Shown: positions 25,900 to 37,959 of the stretch, in pieces
How positions within the stretch are numbered: the stretch's first letter is position 1
Layout: the number at the start of each line of letters is the position of its first letter
Source: Sepioteuthis lessoniana
Lineage: Eukaryota; Mollusca; Cephalopoda; Myopsida; Loliginidae
DNA length: 64,000 nucleotides
Direction of reading: 5' to 3'
NCBI GenBank assembly: GCA_963585895.1
Contig: OY757904.1
Location: 91,323,572-91,387,571 of the forward strand
Translations under genes and position numbers: made by a program
Notes under the pieces: model-generated
What the model was told of the DNA's origin: nothing
The model's database searches: none
What the model saw: only the letters and a program-made list of their open reading frames with translations

Positions 25900-28138
25900 G
25901 TACTAAATATTCAGTATTTATGTTTTAAAGATTTTAATATGAAAATAGGAATGCATTTCATCTTGAAATTCTATTCAAATCAAAAATATTTTTGTCATAG
26001 TTTGATCATGGAAACGATAATTTTTTTTTAGATACTTTAAATACCATTGTTTTTACATTTGAAGTAAATCTATATTATTTAAAATATTTCATAGCCAAAT
26101 TTTGAGGCCAAATTTGCACATGGAATTTTCAAATTTTCATATTAAACAAATCAACAACCATTAATTTAAAGAACAGAGCTAACATTTATTTTATATCCGC
26201 CTTGAGCTACCGAAACTGTGTTATCACCCTGGTTGGCAGCTGATGAGGCTAGGGTATCGCACGTGCTTTCACACATTGTATGATGAAAAAAATAAAAAAT
26301 AAAAAAAAATAACATACCAAAGCTAAACAGTAATTTATAAACATAATTATTTTAAACAGTCCAATAATCAGAAGCAAATTTAGATACAAAGAAAATAGAT
26401 ATTATCAAGTGGTTATTTTTTTTAATCAAAATCGGTTGAGCCCAAACATTTTATAAGTTTTAAGTCAAGTCAATAATTTCAAATCAATTCTAAAAGTAAT
26501 CTTTAAGTGAAAACTGAGCAGCAAGTTAAATCAAATAAGCATAAATTGTTATTCATTAATTAATGTTAATATTATTTCTAAGATATTTAGATAAGAGTTA
26601 AAATAAATATAAAGTAAAACTTCATGACCTTAACTGACCTTTATTCTCATGCATCAAAGAATGAAAAAAGCTTCAGTGATAATAATAAACCAAGGGAAAC
26701 ATTGCAAAATTTTGAGAGAAAAAGTAGCATGTTGTTGTTTTATAATGCAAAATTTTTTCATAGCAATATTCTAATAAAAATGATATTTTGATTTGAAATT
26801 CCACTGCAATCATCTCAGTATTATTCTGTTCAAAGCAAGTTTTTATTAATGCAATTAAATTGGTCCCAATGTAAATGTTTAGTTTAATTTAGTATGCAGC
26901 TTCAGTAGTTGATCAAACTCACTATATGAAATTACTTTGATAAACATTATCAAGGAAGTGTTAAAAAAAAATTTTTTGATAAACTATATCGTTACAAATG
27001 TTATTATGAATTTTAAAAAATATTCATGCAATGAAATGGGGGGAAAAAAAAAACAACAAAAACTGAAGAGTTTCTTTTAAATAGAAAGAGGTTGAACTAA
27101 ATTTATGTATACAGTAAAAAATGATGAATACAGTTTCAAAACACCTGAATGAGATTGCTGCCTCTTTAACCATTAGAATAAAAGTGATGTCACAAGAGAG
27201 GGGATGGAGAACATAATTTGGATACAAGACATGACATATTTAAAAGGTATGTGATAAAAGATTGGAAGTAGTAAAAATTGCTTAAACTATTTTACGATTC
27301 AACATTTCACACTTGTTAACCAGACAATCATATAGAGTAGCCATACTTTTTTGCAGTTGCTAACAAATGATCATGAATCAATTACAATTATGTTGTATTT
27401 ACTTAACAGGGTTTACACTGTGACATTAGATGATTGATTAAACCTGTACTCTTGTATAATTTAATCATCTGTGCTATCAAATAAATCTACAATAGAAATT
27501 AGAAAAAAAATTGTCAAAGTTTGATTCATTTTTTTAATATTTACAAAAAACTCCATTTTTGCACATTAATATTTTCTAATTGATAACAGTATTAGCAACA
27601 ATGTAATTTATCAAAAACATTTTTCTTAGCACTTTCTTGATAAGGTTTATGAAATTAATTACACAGATCATTGTCAGTGAGTTTGATACTCAGTAGCTCA
27701 GTACTGAGGCTGCATATCAAATTAAGATCGCTATTTTAGGATTAAAAATAAAATTTGAATTATTACGAATTCTATAAAGCACATCATAACCATTGTAAAT
27801 AATCCAATAATCAAATGCAAATCTAAATATAGAGGAAGCCTTTTATTATAATCCTGTTATCAAATGATTTTTATTAAAATCAGTTAACTCTAAACACTTT
27901 ATGAATTTTAATAGTCAAATGAATTATAATTTTAAGCCAAATTTCATATCAATTTTTATCATTGTAATGGTACACATTATATTAGAGTGACTTTCCTTGA
28001 ACATTTCCAGTTGATGCAAACAAAGACTCTCCCATATTTACAACAAACATTATCTAAAGCAACTCCAAACTGTTGATGTCACATAATCAGAGCAGCTATA
28101 TTTTCTTGTTCTCTTTGCATGTGCAAACCTGGGAGAAG

Positions 28139-28140
<2 letters not shown>
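25900..28140. other. No gene recognised; SINE-like fragment near 26.2 kb
   Basis: Mostly AT-rich. At 26,190-26,290 a GC-richer segment (ccctggttggcagctgatg, gtatcgcacgtgc) is followed by an A-rich tail (26,284-26,310). This looks like a short retroposed repeat, but only one copy is in the window and its family cannot be named. Confidence 0.4.
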
Positions 28141-28142
<2 letters not shown>

Positions 28143-28189
<47 letters not shown>

Positions 28190-28190
28190 C
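28143..28190. repeat. Poly-A run followed by (CA)n
   Basis: About 33 A residues followed by about 8 CA units. It may be the tail of a retroposed copy, but the upstream sequence is not recognisable. Confidence 0.85.
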
Positions 28191-28275
28191 TATAAATGCA
28201 ATAAATCAATCACAGTTATTTTATGACAAATCCAAGAATTTGACTCAAATGGAGTTCTGCAATATTGTAATGATA

Positions 28276-28417
28276 AATTAAGTGCTTCAGTCGAGATGGC
28301 AACTACATGAAGTAGCTTAGATAGTAGTGCTGGTAACATATACACAATGTTCTATTTGCTTAATAATAAACAAACTGAATTATCCAATGTTTGTACCTTA
28401 CTTTTGGGATATAATAC
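28276..28417 (+). mobile_element. Mariner relic, 3' end
   Basis: A short reading stretch KCFSRDGNYMK plus stop near 28,300 fits the mariner transposase C-terminus. The terminal sequence gtaccttacttttgggat near 28,398 is the inverse of the end seen at 15,965. The two share about 100 bases of similarity in opposite orientation and belong to the same mariner lineage. Confidence 0.6.
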
Positions 28418-29344
28418 AATTAATTTAAAAAATTTATAAACATTATATAGAATATAAGAATTGATATCTTTAGTGATGTACTATAATAAATACTATGTAG
28501 TATTTTTATCAAGCACTTTAATATTTATTGCATAAATAGTAATTTAATCTTAAGATTTCCAAAGGAAGCCATCTTGCAAAGAAAGAAAAGGCAATGTACA
28601 AAACTTGATTTAAAAAATTCACAGGACAAGAAAAAAATCCACTAGTGCAAAAGCAACAAATAATCAAAATTTTAATATTTTACATATTGTTTTCTATTTA
28701 TTCAAAAATTCATTTTTTCTCTTCTACATAAACCTGAATTACTTTTCAATAGTTCTTGTAAAATTAGTCAAAGAAATTAAATCATGATCAATGATATTGT
28801 AATAATACATCTATGAAGAGTTATAACTGATCTACTATGTATAGCAATATGCCTAAAAAATAATGTTTCTTTGTGTTAAAAACACTCATTTTGATGCTCA
28901 TATAAGTAGAACTTATGGCTTAATATTAATAAGCAATATCAAGTATTCAGAACTAATAATGTGCTCCCATAATATGAATTTGTAACAAGTGTTTTATTAA
29001 ATAAAAATATAGAGAAATCAGTTGATATAAAATGAATCATTCAATTACCATGTATCATTTTTTCAAGTACCTTGATTCAAAATCTTATGACGTGTATGCA
29101 TCTAAAGACATGGGTGGCCATAAAAAAGAAAGGAGCACTAAACCTGTGATTTGTTACTCTCACACTTGGATTAATGGGTGATTTCCACCCCAGCCCTGGA
29201 CCAAGCCTTTTCATTGACAGCAATGGTTCATCCAGTGGGTCATACCATGGCTAACTCACATGTGTGGAATGCCTGTAGTGTATCTGAATATATTCTGGAT
29301 ATATCTTTTTGTACCCATGCACATAGAAAAGTAGTGGTGGACTG

Positions 29345-29560
29345 CCATGTCTAAAAACTACAAGAATTGAGATTCTGGAAATTTTGAAGCATTATTTCAA
29401 ACTGGACCTCAAAGCCACTGAAGCTGCTTGCATAATTTAGGTAGTTGAAAGAAATGAAAAAATATTTGATGATACTGCTTACAGTTGGTTTCAGCATTTG
29501 AAGAGTTACAATTTGTCTATTAAAAATGCTCAAAAGTATACAATTATCAATATATATTTT
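29345..29560 (+). mobile_element. Mariner relic, transposase N-terminus
   Basis: The plus-strand frame from about 29,351 reads KTTRIEILEILKHYFKLDLK, then KATEAACII and AYSWFQHLKSYNLSI. This is the helix-turn-helix N-terminus typical of mariner transposases, with one stop in the middle. No catalytic domain follows. The 29,100-29,345 flank is mixed sequence that may be its 5' end, but I cannot define a terminal repeat. Confidence 0.6.
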
Positions 29561-30127
29561 TTTTTTTTTTTTAAACACAGAGTAGAAAAGAATTCAACCA
29601 CCTGCATATGAACACTTTTAGAAGAGCTAATGTTAGTGACATTGAGGGGATTATATAAGATTTTTAAAAAAAAAGCTCTTGCAAGCTTTTCCATGTAAAG
29701 TTGATTAAAAAGGTTAAAATATTATACAGCCTAATTAGGATATCATATATTCATGTAGCAAAAATGAAGCTTTTATTACAGATGATTGTCAATTATTATT
29801 TTCATAGATATGGAGCACACAAGCTAGCAAAAATTTATAAGGCATAAATTGAATAATTAGCTCATTTAAATTGCAACAAAAACTTCTCAGTGCATATAAA
29901 CAAAAATTAGCTCAGACAAAATAAATTATTTTGCCTTAACCAATAATTAAAATTAAAGGAAAACTTTAATCATACTGTGATCAAAAAGTTGAATACTTAC
30001 TATAATATACATGCAAAATGTCAATTTTTCAATCATTTTAATAAAAGAAATTTTAAATGTTTAGAAATATTAAGAATATAGGCTACATATATTATGAATA
30101 AAATTAGAATTCCTAAAAACATTTCTG

Positions 30128-30335
30128 TCCTGTTGGTGAGAGCTAGAATATTCCAACTGTGTCCCTTGCAAGGGGTAGGGGTCACTCCAAAGAGAGGGTC
30201 TCAAGTATGACAGTAAACTACATCCAGTGGTGAGACTCCAGTTTTGAAGCTTTGGAGAGTATGAAGTCAGTCTTTCATTACCATTACTCCACTCTGCTCT
30301 GGAATAGTAATACCTGTTGGGGTTCCATCTAAGAT
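30128..30335 (-). repeat. Repeat family A, copy A2 (3' half, inverted)
   Basis: Read on the minus strand it carries the family A tail: gagcagagtggagtaatgg, ctccaaagctt, then acccctaccccttgcaaggg and a terminal block. Only about 205 bases are present and the head is missing. Confidence 0.65.
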
Positions 30336-30433
30336 AATGAAGTGTTTACCTATCTAAATGATTGTGGAGATAAATTTTTGTAGAATATATATATATATAT
30401 ATATAAAACACCGGTCTTTGTTTTTTTTCTTAA

Positions 30434-30436
<3 letters not shown>

Positions 30437-30482
<46 letters not shown>
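30437..30482. repeat. (TA)n microsatellite
   Basis: About 22 TA units at the left edge of the fold-back; a shorter array lies at 30,386-30,404. Confidence 0.95.
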
Positions 30483-30485
<3 letters not shown>

Positions 30486-30520
30486 AAATTAAATCTGAAA
30501 GTATTAGGAAAAGTTAAAAG

Positions 30521-30788
30521 ACAAAATAATCAAAGATTTGATGAATTTATTATGAAAGTCAATATTGAATGTTTCTTTCGTAATAACCTTCATCAGGACT
30601 TTAAATTCATGAAAAGTGTTGTTATAGTGATGGATGTTTGATGAAATAGCTGTGTATATTTCAAACATCCATCACTATTTTAACATAACTTTTCATGAAT
30701 TTAAAGTCCTGAAGAAGGTTATTACAAACAAAACATTCAACATTGACTTTCATAATAATTCATCAAATTTGGGATTATTTTGCTTTTT

Positions 30789-30790
<2 letters not shown>
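30521..30790. repeat. Fold-back element with ~125-bp inverted arms
   Basis: The left arm (30,521-30,646) and right arm (30,657-30,790) are inverse copies of each other with scattered mismatches and small gaps. The arm core reads cttcatcaggactttaaatt on the left and its inverse on the right. The spacer is about 10 bases. (TA)n arrays abut both outer ends. It has no coding capacity. It fits a fold-back or MITE-type element inserted into a TA tract. Confidence 0.75.

Positions 30791-30821
<31 letters not shown>
30791..30821. repeat. (TA)n microsatellite
   Basis: About 15 TA units at the right edge of the fold-back. Confidence 0.95.
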
Positions 30822-30824
<3 letters not shown>

Positions 30825-31132
30825 CAAGACCATAATTGTTAAACTGATTTTGGCATAACTGAAAATTTCTCATCTCATTTTTAATATTCTTATTTTCTTC
30901 CTACCACACTTTATGAGGGATTAAGAAAATAAGATCAGAAGAGAAAGATAAGCAAAAGAGTAATTTCAGTTTCAAGATTCTAAGTTTTGTCAAGCCAACA
31001 ATTAAAAAAGAATATTTCATATTTTAAAGATCATTTTAATCCTCTTTCATCTTTATAAAGAAAACTTTATCTTGTATTTATATGGGCTAAATCTAAATGT
31101 CATAGATCCATATTTAATTCTAAAAACAGTAA

Positions 31133-31134
<2 letters not shown>

Positions 31135-31179
<45 letters not shown>
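31135..31179. repeat. (TA)n microsatellite
   Basis: About 21 TA units. Confidence 0.95.
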
Positions 31180-31184
<5 letters not shown>

Positions 31185-32315
31185 ACTCACTATACTGTTT
31201 TTTTTTGTCTTATATCATGGACCAAAACTAATTCGGTTGGCTATTAATACTTCATTCATCTGGAAGTCAATGTTTAAAACATTGTAAAAATGCAGTACCA
31301 CTGTACTTTGTCAATAATTTGGAAGAACTTTTTGTTTATAAAAATGGCTTTTTAATTATTATACACCTATATACTCTTTAAATTTATATATATGATTGTC
31401 TCCTAACTCCATTCACTAACAAAGAAATATTGTTTGTAAAAGCCAATCCTGTATTAAAGTAGCAAAAAAGAAGCCATTCCTTGATCATTATTTAATTAAA
31501 GATCTCATTCTATTTCTGCTGGCTTTACTTGTTACATTGAGAAACAAAAAAATAATGGAGTGAAAAAATTAAGACTTAGCCATATTTTTTCAATGCAATT
31601 TTTTTAATTACAAATAGGAATAAGTTGTATTGATTAGGAAAAAAAAAGTAAAGAAAAATGTGGTTTCATCCAAGATGAAAAATTTTCATAGCAATCATGC
31701 ATTTTATAGTAAAGATTTTCAGTGCATCTAAGAATTACTCACAGAAACATCCAGAATGTCATTGGGCAATTCCTTTGATCAAATGTTTAAAAAATTAATC
31801 AGAAGATAAAATATATGAGACAAACATTCTTTAAAATAAGACTATAGAAGATTTAAAATGTAAGAAAGGAAATTTTCAGTTTTCAAATTTTGTATTCAAA
31901 AGATAAAAAAAAGATATAAGATAAAAAAAAAATTCAAATATAAGATATGAGTTGAGGAATCTCTTGAGATTTGAACAGTGTACTTCACACGCTCAAAGAT
32001 GACTTAAAATTCAAAACCTGCCAAATCACAAAAACACATTTTGATTCACATAATATAAAAAGTTTTTCAACACTATACCAATCATAATTTTGACAGAGAT
32101 ACTTAAAATAATTTCATCAAAAAAGTGTTCTGAAAACAATTTCAAGAAAAAAATTTTTTTTTTTTTAAGTCAGTTCCTGACTATCACAAAAAGCTGAAAA
32201 ATCTGTCAATATATTTGTTTAAAATACTGTACTTTTCTCATTTACTAAATCATGAAATTTTAATTATTGCAAATATTGTAATTAATACAAATTTATACAC
32301 AAATGCTTCCTGCTT
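31185..32315. other. No gene recognised (probable intron)
   Basis: AT-rich sequence without recognisable features; intronic if the FERM microexon is real. Confidence 0.45.
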
Positions 32316-32318
32316 GTC

Positions 32319-32564
32319 TTAACCCTTTCACTCCCACTGGGATACTAGTTACCCAGTCACATTTTATTTTAACCCTTAAATATTGTACTCAAAGTATATG
32401 TAATTTTACATATCCAAAACTTTTAAAAACTTGGAAGTAAAAGAGTAAAAGACAGAACTTATCTGTAAAAGGCTACAAGCACAAAGGTCCCCCACACACA
32501 CACACCAACACAGATAAATTATTGCTACACAATTTCAATTTAACTTAGAAGTGAAAAGGTTAGA
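32319..32564. mobile_element. Candidate TTAA-type (piggyBac-like) MITE
   Basis: Begins ttaaccctttcactccca and ends with aagtgaaaaggttag, an imperfect inverted match of about 16 bases. TTAA plus CCCTTT ends are known for piggyBac-type elements. It is about 245 bp with no coding sequence. The right-hand TTAA is not preserved, so the boundary is tentative. Confidence 0.4.
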
Positions 32565-32569
32565 TAACA

Positions 32570-34405
32570 ATCCAAAGATGGAAGAGAAAATTGGTCAATA
32601 TTTCTGCTACTGTTTCTTTGATACAATATCATTAAAGAACATACCAGACATTTTAAATGATTCAAATATCAGAATAATTTATGGCTATTTCATGAGAAAA
32701 TTTTTATTAAGAGAAATAAATCTAGTTTCAATATTAATTTAAGATCAATATATATTTCAATCTTATCCAAAATTAAATTTATTTTTTAAAATATAACTAA
32801 ATTAAAACTATTTTCAAAAATACAACTTGCAAATATTTTTTTTTAAATTAAATTTCAAATAATATAATAATGAAGTATAATTCATATCAATAATTTCATT
32901 TTCATATATATAAAAAATTAAATAAAAACAAACTTTAATTATCAGAATGCATTAAAATATATTTCTATCATCATCATAATCTTTTATCAATAGTACAAAT
33001 AAAAACTTAAGAGTTTATACCAAAATAAATCTAAACCTTTCAATATATTCCAACTCAAGCAGTATTGTTTAGAGAAAAAAAACAGACAAAAATGTTAATA
33101 TCAAACTGAAAGGTTATAATATTAAATACTTGTATTTAGATATACTAATGAATATGCAGATTAAGTGATAACAAAATTATACTTCATTATAATTACAACA
33201 AAAACCATAAGTGTGTGTGTATGTGTGTAAGTGTGTAATACCTAAACGATGGTAAAACTATATGTTTAAATGTTTTAACATAATACTATTTAAGTATGAA
33301 TAAATTATGATAATAACATTATAAAGTGAATTCTATTTAAACCACAATATTTCTTTTGCAATATATGATGTTAAAAAACTACTAATCTCAGTATCTTTAT
33401 TCTGATATACATATTCATAAAATAAAGGAAATACTAAATTTTTTTTTGGGGGGGAGGTATCAAATGAATTTTTTAAATATATTTGACAGAATTTATTACA
33501 GCGTTGCTGCAGTGATCAGTTAAATGTATATTTGAATAGAAGATAGCCACCAAGACATTCAAACTTTAAGCTGTGATGAGCCATCATGAATACACATTGT
33601 TTCTACATCAGTAAATTAGTTAGAAAAGAGATTTTGTTTCAATACTAAAATGAATAAAAAAATGTTAAGATATCCTGTCACTGAAAAAACAAAATTCTAA
33701 TTATTCTTGTTTGTTTTTGATTTAAATGAAAAGATTAAAATTGTTGAAAGTTGACAAAAAGAAAAAAAATATTCAATAAAACAATGTACACCTCATCTTC
33801 AAATCAACTTTGAATTTATTTACTTTACAATGGTTGAAAAACAATTAGTAAAGAATAAAGATCTTAAAACAGTGTTATTTCATTGATTTTAAATTTAACA
33901 AAAAAAAGAAAAAAATTCATGCTCAAAGATTACCATATTTCATAATATTCAAGTATTTTAAGATGGTATAAAAAAATATTAAGAATACCAAGTATTATTC
34001 TACACAGAAATCATAAAAGCCAAATATTCCAAACATGTTAAGTCTACTAAAAAACAGTCATATTTTAACTTATTTTCACTGTTGTATTTTCAGATTTTTG
34101 ATTAGTTCTTTGTGTTACATTTTCCAGCAAAAAATATTTTTCAAAACCACTTTAAAACCTTTAAAAATCACGAAACAATGTTATGCTAAACACTGTAAAC
34201 ATTATTAAGTGATTTTAGAACATTAAAAAGAACATAGTATGAAATTCAGCTTTCTTTGCAGATGGTACGGTGCAAGGAATTTGATTATATTTGTAAATAA
34301 CATTAGACTAAGAATTTGTTTATAATTGTATATAGCACAGTCCAAAGAATTCAACTATATGAGACTCTTGTTGAATTCTTAGAGTTGTACTACATACAAC
34401 TGTTA
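32570..34405. other. No gene recognised (probable intron)
   Basis: Very AT-rich with many poly-A/T runs and a small (GT)n stretch near 33,211-33,236; no feature identified. Confidence 0.45.
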
Positions 34406-34408
34406 AAG

Positions 34409-34738
34409 GTAACCCTTTAACTGCAGTATATGCTTTGCCATATTTTAATGTTCAATAATAAAGAAAAATAGGTTATACAAAATAACTATTTTAGCATGGC
34501 CCTAAAATTCACAGATTGCTTTATGTCTTACTTTGGACTTCATTTATGTTCTTCTTTGTAATATTAAAACTTCAACTTTCATTTGTCGTTTTATAACCCT
34601 TTGCCTACAGTGGTCAACTCATGTTAGAGTGACTTTGAGCAACAACTAAAAATACTTTAAAAAACAATCTAACTGTACAGCTCAGGTTTTATCACAACAA
34701 CAATTAAAATGATTTACCACATTCAGTTGTAAAGGGTC
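34409..34738. mobile_element. Second candidate CCCTTT-ended MITE
   Basis: The left end reads aaccctttaactgcag and the right end, read inward on the opposite strand, reads accctttacaactgaat. The middle contains another ataaccctttgcctacag block. No coding sequence. It ends just short of the FERM exon at 34,771. Assignment rests only on end similarity. Confidence 0.35.
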
Positions 34739-34770
34739 AGGGAGGATGTCAAAGTTGATACAAAACTTAC

Positions 34771-34834
34771 CTCAGCTGTGTTGACATGTACAATAAACAT
34801 CTTCCCCTCATAGACAATCCTCTTTATTTGACTC
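34771..34834 (-). CDS. FERM gene exon: FERM C lobe, second part (64 nt)
   Basis: The minus-strand exon lies between acceptor tttttttatag and donor gtaagt. Its first base completes a Trp codon begun by the exon at 40,504-40,592, and the following 21 codons read SQIKRIVYEGKMFIVHVNTAE minus the last residue's neighbours; the exon ends in phase 0. In FERM C lobes (PH-like), a Trp followed by I.K+.+.GK.F.+ is a standard pair of strands, seen in FRMD3 and FRMD5 as KW....KLKFEGKTFY. The intron upstream (40,503 to 34,835) holds the P-like and Penelope-like relics; the one downstream is over 11 kb. Confidence 0.88.
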
Positions 34835-35404
34835 CTATAAAAAAAAACAAAGTAATTCATATCAATATATTTTAAAAAGTTTATTCACTGATGTAATCAG
34901 ACTGATATCTTTATTTTGGTCATTATTTTAGTCACATTTTGGAAAAAATAATTAACAGTAAATTTCAAACCACACTACCACACACCCATACACACAAAAA
35001 AAATTCAAGACACACACTCACACACAGAAGAAAAAATAAATGTTATTGAAATCCAAAACCACTCCAACATACACACAAACACGCAACAACAAAAATATAT
35101 CAAAGACCAATGAGGGGTAAAACAGGTTAAGGTAAACACAAAAAGAAAAAGAGAGGAATGGCCTCTATATGAACCCATAAACAACTAAAAATATTCAAAC
35201 TACAAATACAAGTGAGTTCAAGTCTCATTGAGTACTCCATTAACAAGGCTTTCTGCCATTTATAATCCCTGATGAAAAGCAACAAGCTGGAAACATACAC
35301 ATATGTAAGAACAAAATAAATAAATCCTAAGAAAAAAAAAGAATCTTTGTGGACCTACTAATTTTAAAATATTTCTTTCTCTCTTTAGACCTACAACAAA
35401 AAAA

Positions 35405-35406
<2 letters not shown>

Positions 35407-35450
<44 letters not shown>
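35407..35450. repeat. (TA)n microsatellite
   Basis: About 21 TA units next to the 3' end of the Penelope-like element. Confidence 0.95.
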
Positions 35451-35451
<1 letters not shown>

Positions 35452-37330
35452 CAGCAAATCGTTATCTAAACAGGTTTGCTTGAATACAGCTGATTGTATT
35501 TTTTTAAATCTTTAAGTGAAGACATTCAAGTCTTCTTACTTCTGGGTCGAGTTGGTAAAGAAAGAAACCTATATTAGCCCAAGCGCTTTCAACCATTTCA
35601 CTCATCATCTTTGGGGGTTGTGTTAGATCGTTTGTTGCGGTGTTTTTTTATATTCATTCGGAGTGTTTTGTTTTTTTTGGGGCGGGGATTATAGATGAGA
35701 TTGGTTCATTCTGTTAGTTATTGAATACATTCAATATGTTTATGCTTATGGTGAATACTATTTTATTTATAGTAGGTTGCTTTTTTTTTATAGTTATTGC
35801 TTCAAGGGTTTGTAAACAATTTTTATAGTTATTCTAATAAATGATTTTTGTATTGTTAATTAGGATCTTTCTTATGTCTGGAGATTTGAGTTTGTCAGTG
35901 TCTTTATTATGGTTTGTTATTATATGCTGTTTTATGACACTTATGTCGGAAAGGTGGTAGGTAAGGCAATGAAAGAATGTGATTGCACAGCCAATGTAGG
36001 TATTAGGTGTTATGTTATTTTCTGAGAAACACTCTTGAAATGTACATGTAAATTTATATACTACATTAGTTTGAGTTAGGGAAGTTTTGGAGGAGTTTGT
36101 GTTATTCTTAACAATGAGGCTGGATGTTTTAAATTTAGAGTGATAGATAATGAGTTTTATTTGTTTTTGAGGTTTGGTGGGTTTAATGTGTCCATGTATA
36201 ATGTTGTTTATCACTTGCTCATCAAATTTATTGCTTTTATGCATTTGATTCTTGTAGTATAGGTTTATTCTGTTACTATTATTGTTGTTGTTGCTATTTT
36301 TGAGGATGTTATGAAGATATTGTTTCATTTATTGATCGATTAATTTATTAGGGAAGTTATTATTGACTAAGGTTTGTTTTATGTTCTTTAATTCTTTGTA
36401 AAATACTGTCTTGGAGGAGGATATGTGATAAGCTCTATATAGTAAGTTTTTCATAAGGGCTATTTCATAGAGGGGGAGGGCATTCACTATGATAATTAAG
36501 TAAAGTGGAGTTTGTATATGGATGTAATGAATTTGTCGTTGTTTCTGGAATCAGTCAGAATGTCTAAGGGAATTTTCTTTATTAATGCTGAGTTCAGAAG
36601 TGAACTTTAGTACAGACTTCTTTTCAAACCAGCTCATTGGCCTAGTGGGTAGAGTGTTTGCCAATGGCCCGGACACTTGGGTTCAATCTCAGGTCATGTC
36701 ATACCAAAGACTTAAAAAATGCTACTTGATACCTCCTTGCTTAACACTTAGCATTATAAGGTAAATATCAAGGATAAAGTGCAGCAATAAAGTGGAAGGA
36801 GTAGCGCCCTACCCTACACCTCGGTGTAGTAGCTATTGGAAAGGGAACCTTTAGGTCATCCTTGACTACAGTAGCCAACTTTACTTTTACTTTACTTACT
36901 TTTTTTAAGGGTTTGTTTCAGTTTGTTGATTTCATTGTAGGATTGTATAACAATGAAGATATTGTATACATAGCAGACATATATTTTGGGCTTTTTTTAT
37001 TAAATATTTTGTTTTTGGATATGGGATATGTAAAATTCAGATATAGAGGGTCCAAGTAGAGAAGCCATATTAATATCGTCTGTTTGTGTGTACATTTTTT
37101 CTGAGGGGGTTGCAGAAAGGAACTTGGGTTGTGCAGGCATGGAGAAATTTTTTGAGGATGTCTGGTTTTATGGTGGGAGGTGGAATGAAGGGGTGATTAT
37201 ATATATTTTCTAGAATAATTTTTTTTTCTTTGACAGGTACATTAGTGAAAAGATTTTAAGCATCAAGTGATGCTATAATGCATTTATGAGAGAGGTAAAT
37301 TTTAAGATTTGTATGAAGTTGGTGGTATAT
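35451..37330 (-). mobile_element. Penelope-like element relic with GIY-YIG segment, interrupted by a SINE
   Basis: On the minus strand, sequence at 37,330-36,910 has reverse transcriptase blocks of the Penelope type, such as LFTNVPVKEK and a following ACTTQVPFCNPL. After the SINE, an open frame at 36,328-35,834 (164 codons) carries the linker and C-terminal part: TNVVYKFTC, then NTYIGCAITFF, which fits a GIY-YIG endonuclease (Tyr...Tyr-Ile-Gly), and LTYHLSDISVIKQHI. The 3' end near 35,460-35,640 includes gaaagcgcttgggctaatat, a block I associate with ends of such elements. The reverse transcriptase part is broken in several places; the endonuclease frame is open but lacks some family residues. 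Confidence 0.75.
36631..36905 (+). mobile_element. tRNA-derived SINE S1, copy c (most complete)
   Basis: The head reads cattggcctagtgggtagag, containing an A-box match (tggcctagtgg), then a B-box match (gggttcaatctc). The body has cataccaaagacttaaa, gctacttgatacctcc, gtagcgccctaccctacacc and the tail block ccaactttacttttacttta, ending in CTTTA-like repeats. It is unbroken and about 270 bp. It lies inside the Penelope-like relic in the opposite orientation and so postdates it. Confidence 0.85.
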
Positions 37331-37430
37331 ATAATGCTATAGTTGCTTTGAATGTATAGTTGTATTATATTATTAATAGTTTTTGCTATACAGTATGCAG
37401 AAGTAAGGATTCGTGAGATTATTGGTCATT

Positions 37431-37500
37431 ATATATATATATATATATATATACATACACACACATATATATATATATTTATATACACATGCACACATAT
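37431..37500. repeat. (TA)n/(CA)n microsatellite
   Basis: TA units from 37,431 mixed with short CA and TATG-like stretches. Confidence 0.9.
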
Positions 37501-37959
37501 ACCTCATGGCATTTTATACTACAGGCAAACTCATGGTGCAACTGAAAGCCAGAACTGGAGGCCTATAGAAAAATGCATGATTTTTGATTTTAGTAAAAAA
37601 TGAAGTTAACCACTTTTGAAAATACTTAGAATAATATTTTGATAATAGGATGTGTTGAAAGTTAAGTAAATGAAAATATGTATTTTTGCAAAGGGTAATT
37701 ATGATTTCTGGTAAAAGATATAATACCCATAATATTGAATCAGAAATATTTATATTATTTACAAGTGTCATTGAACCCTTTATTCAATCTATTCCCTGCA
37801 AATGAATAAAAAGTTTGGTTTAAATTTACATTATAGTTACTGGGTTTAACAAACAGAATCCAAGAAGGCTGGAAAACATCAACCAAAGTGTGTATATAAC
37901 AATTAATCATTTCAGAAATAGAGATGAATAAAACAAAATCATTCTAGGAAAGTTTCAAA

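Noticed and set aside
35581-35640. Hammerhead-ribozyme-like string (tgatgag...gaaagcg on the minus strand) at the end of the Penelope-like element
   Set aside because: Penelope-like elements can carry hammerheads, but the core C before TGATGA is A here and the would-be stem II does not pair, so the fold is not supported.
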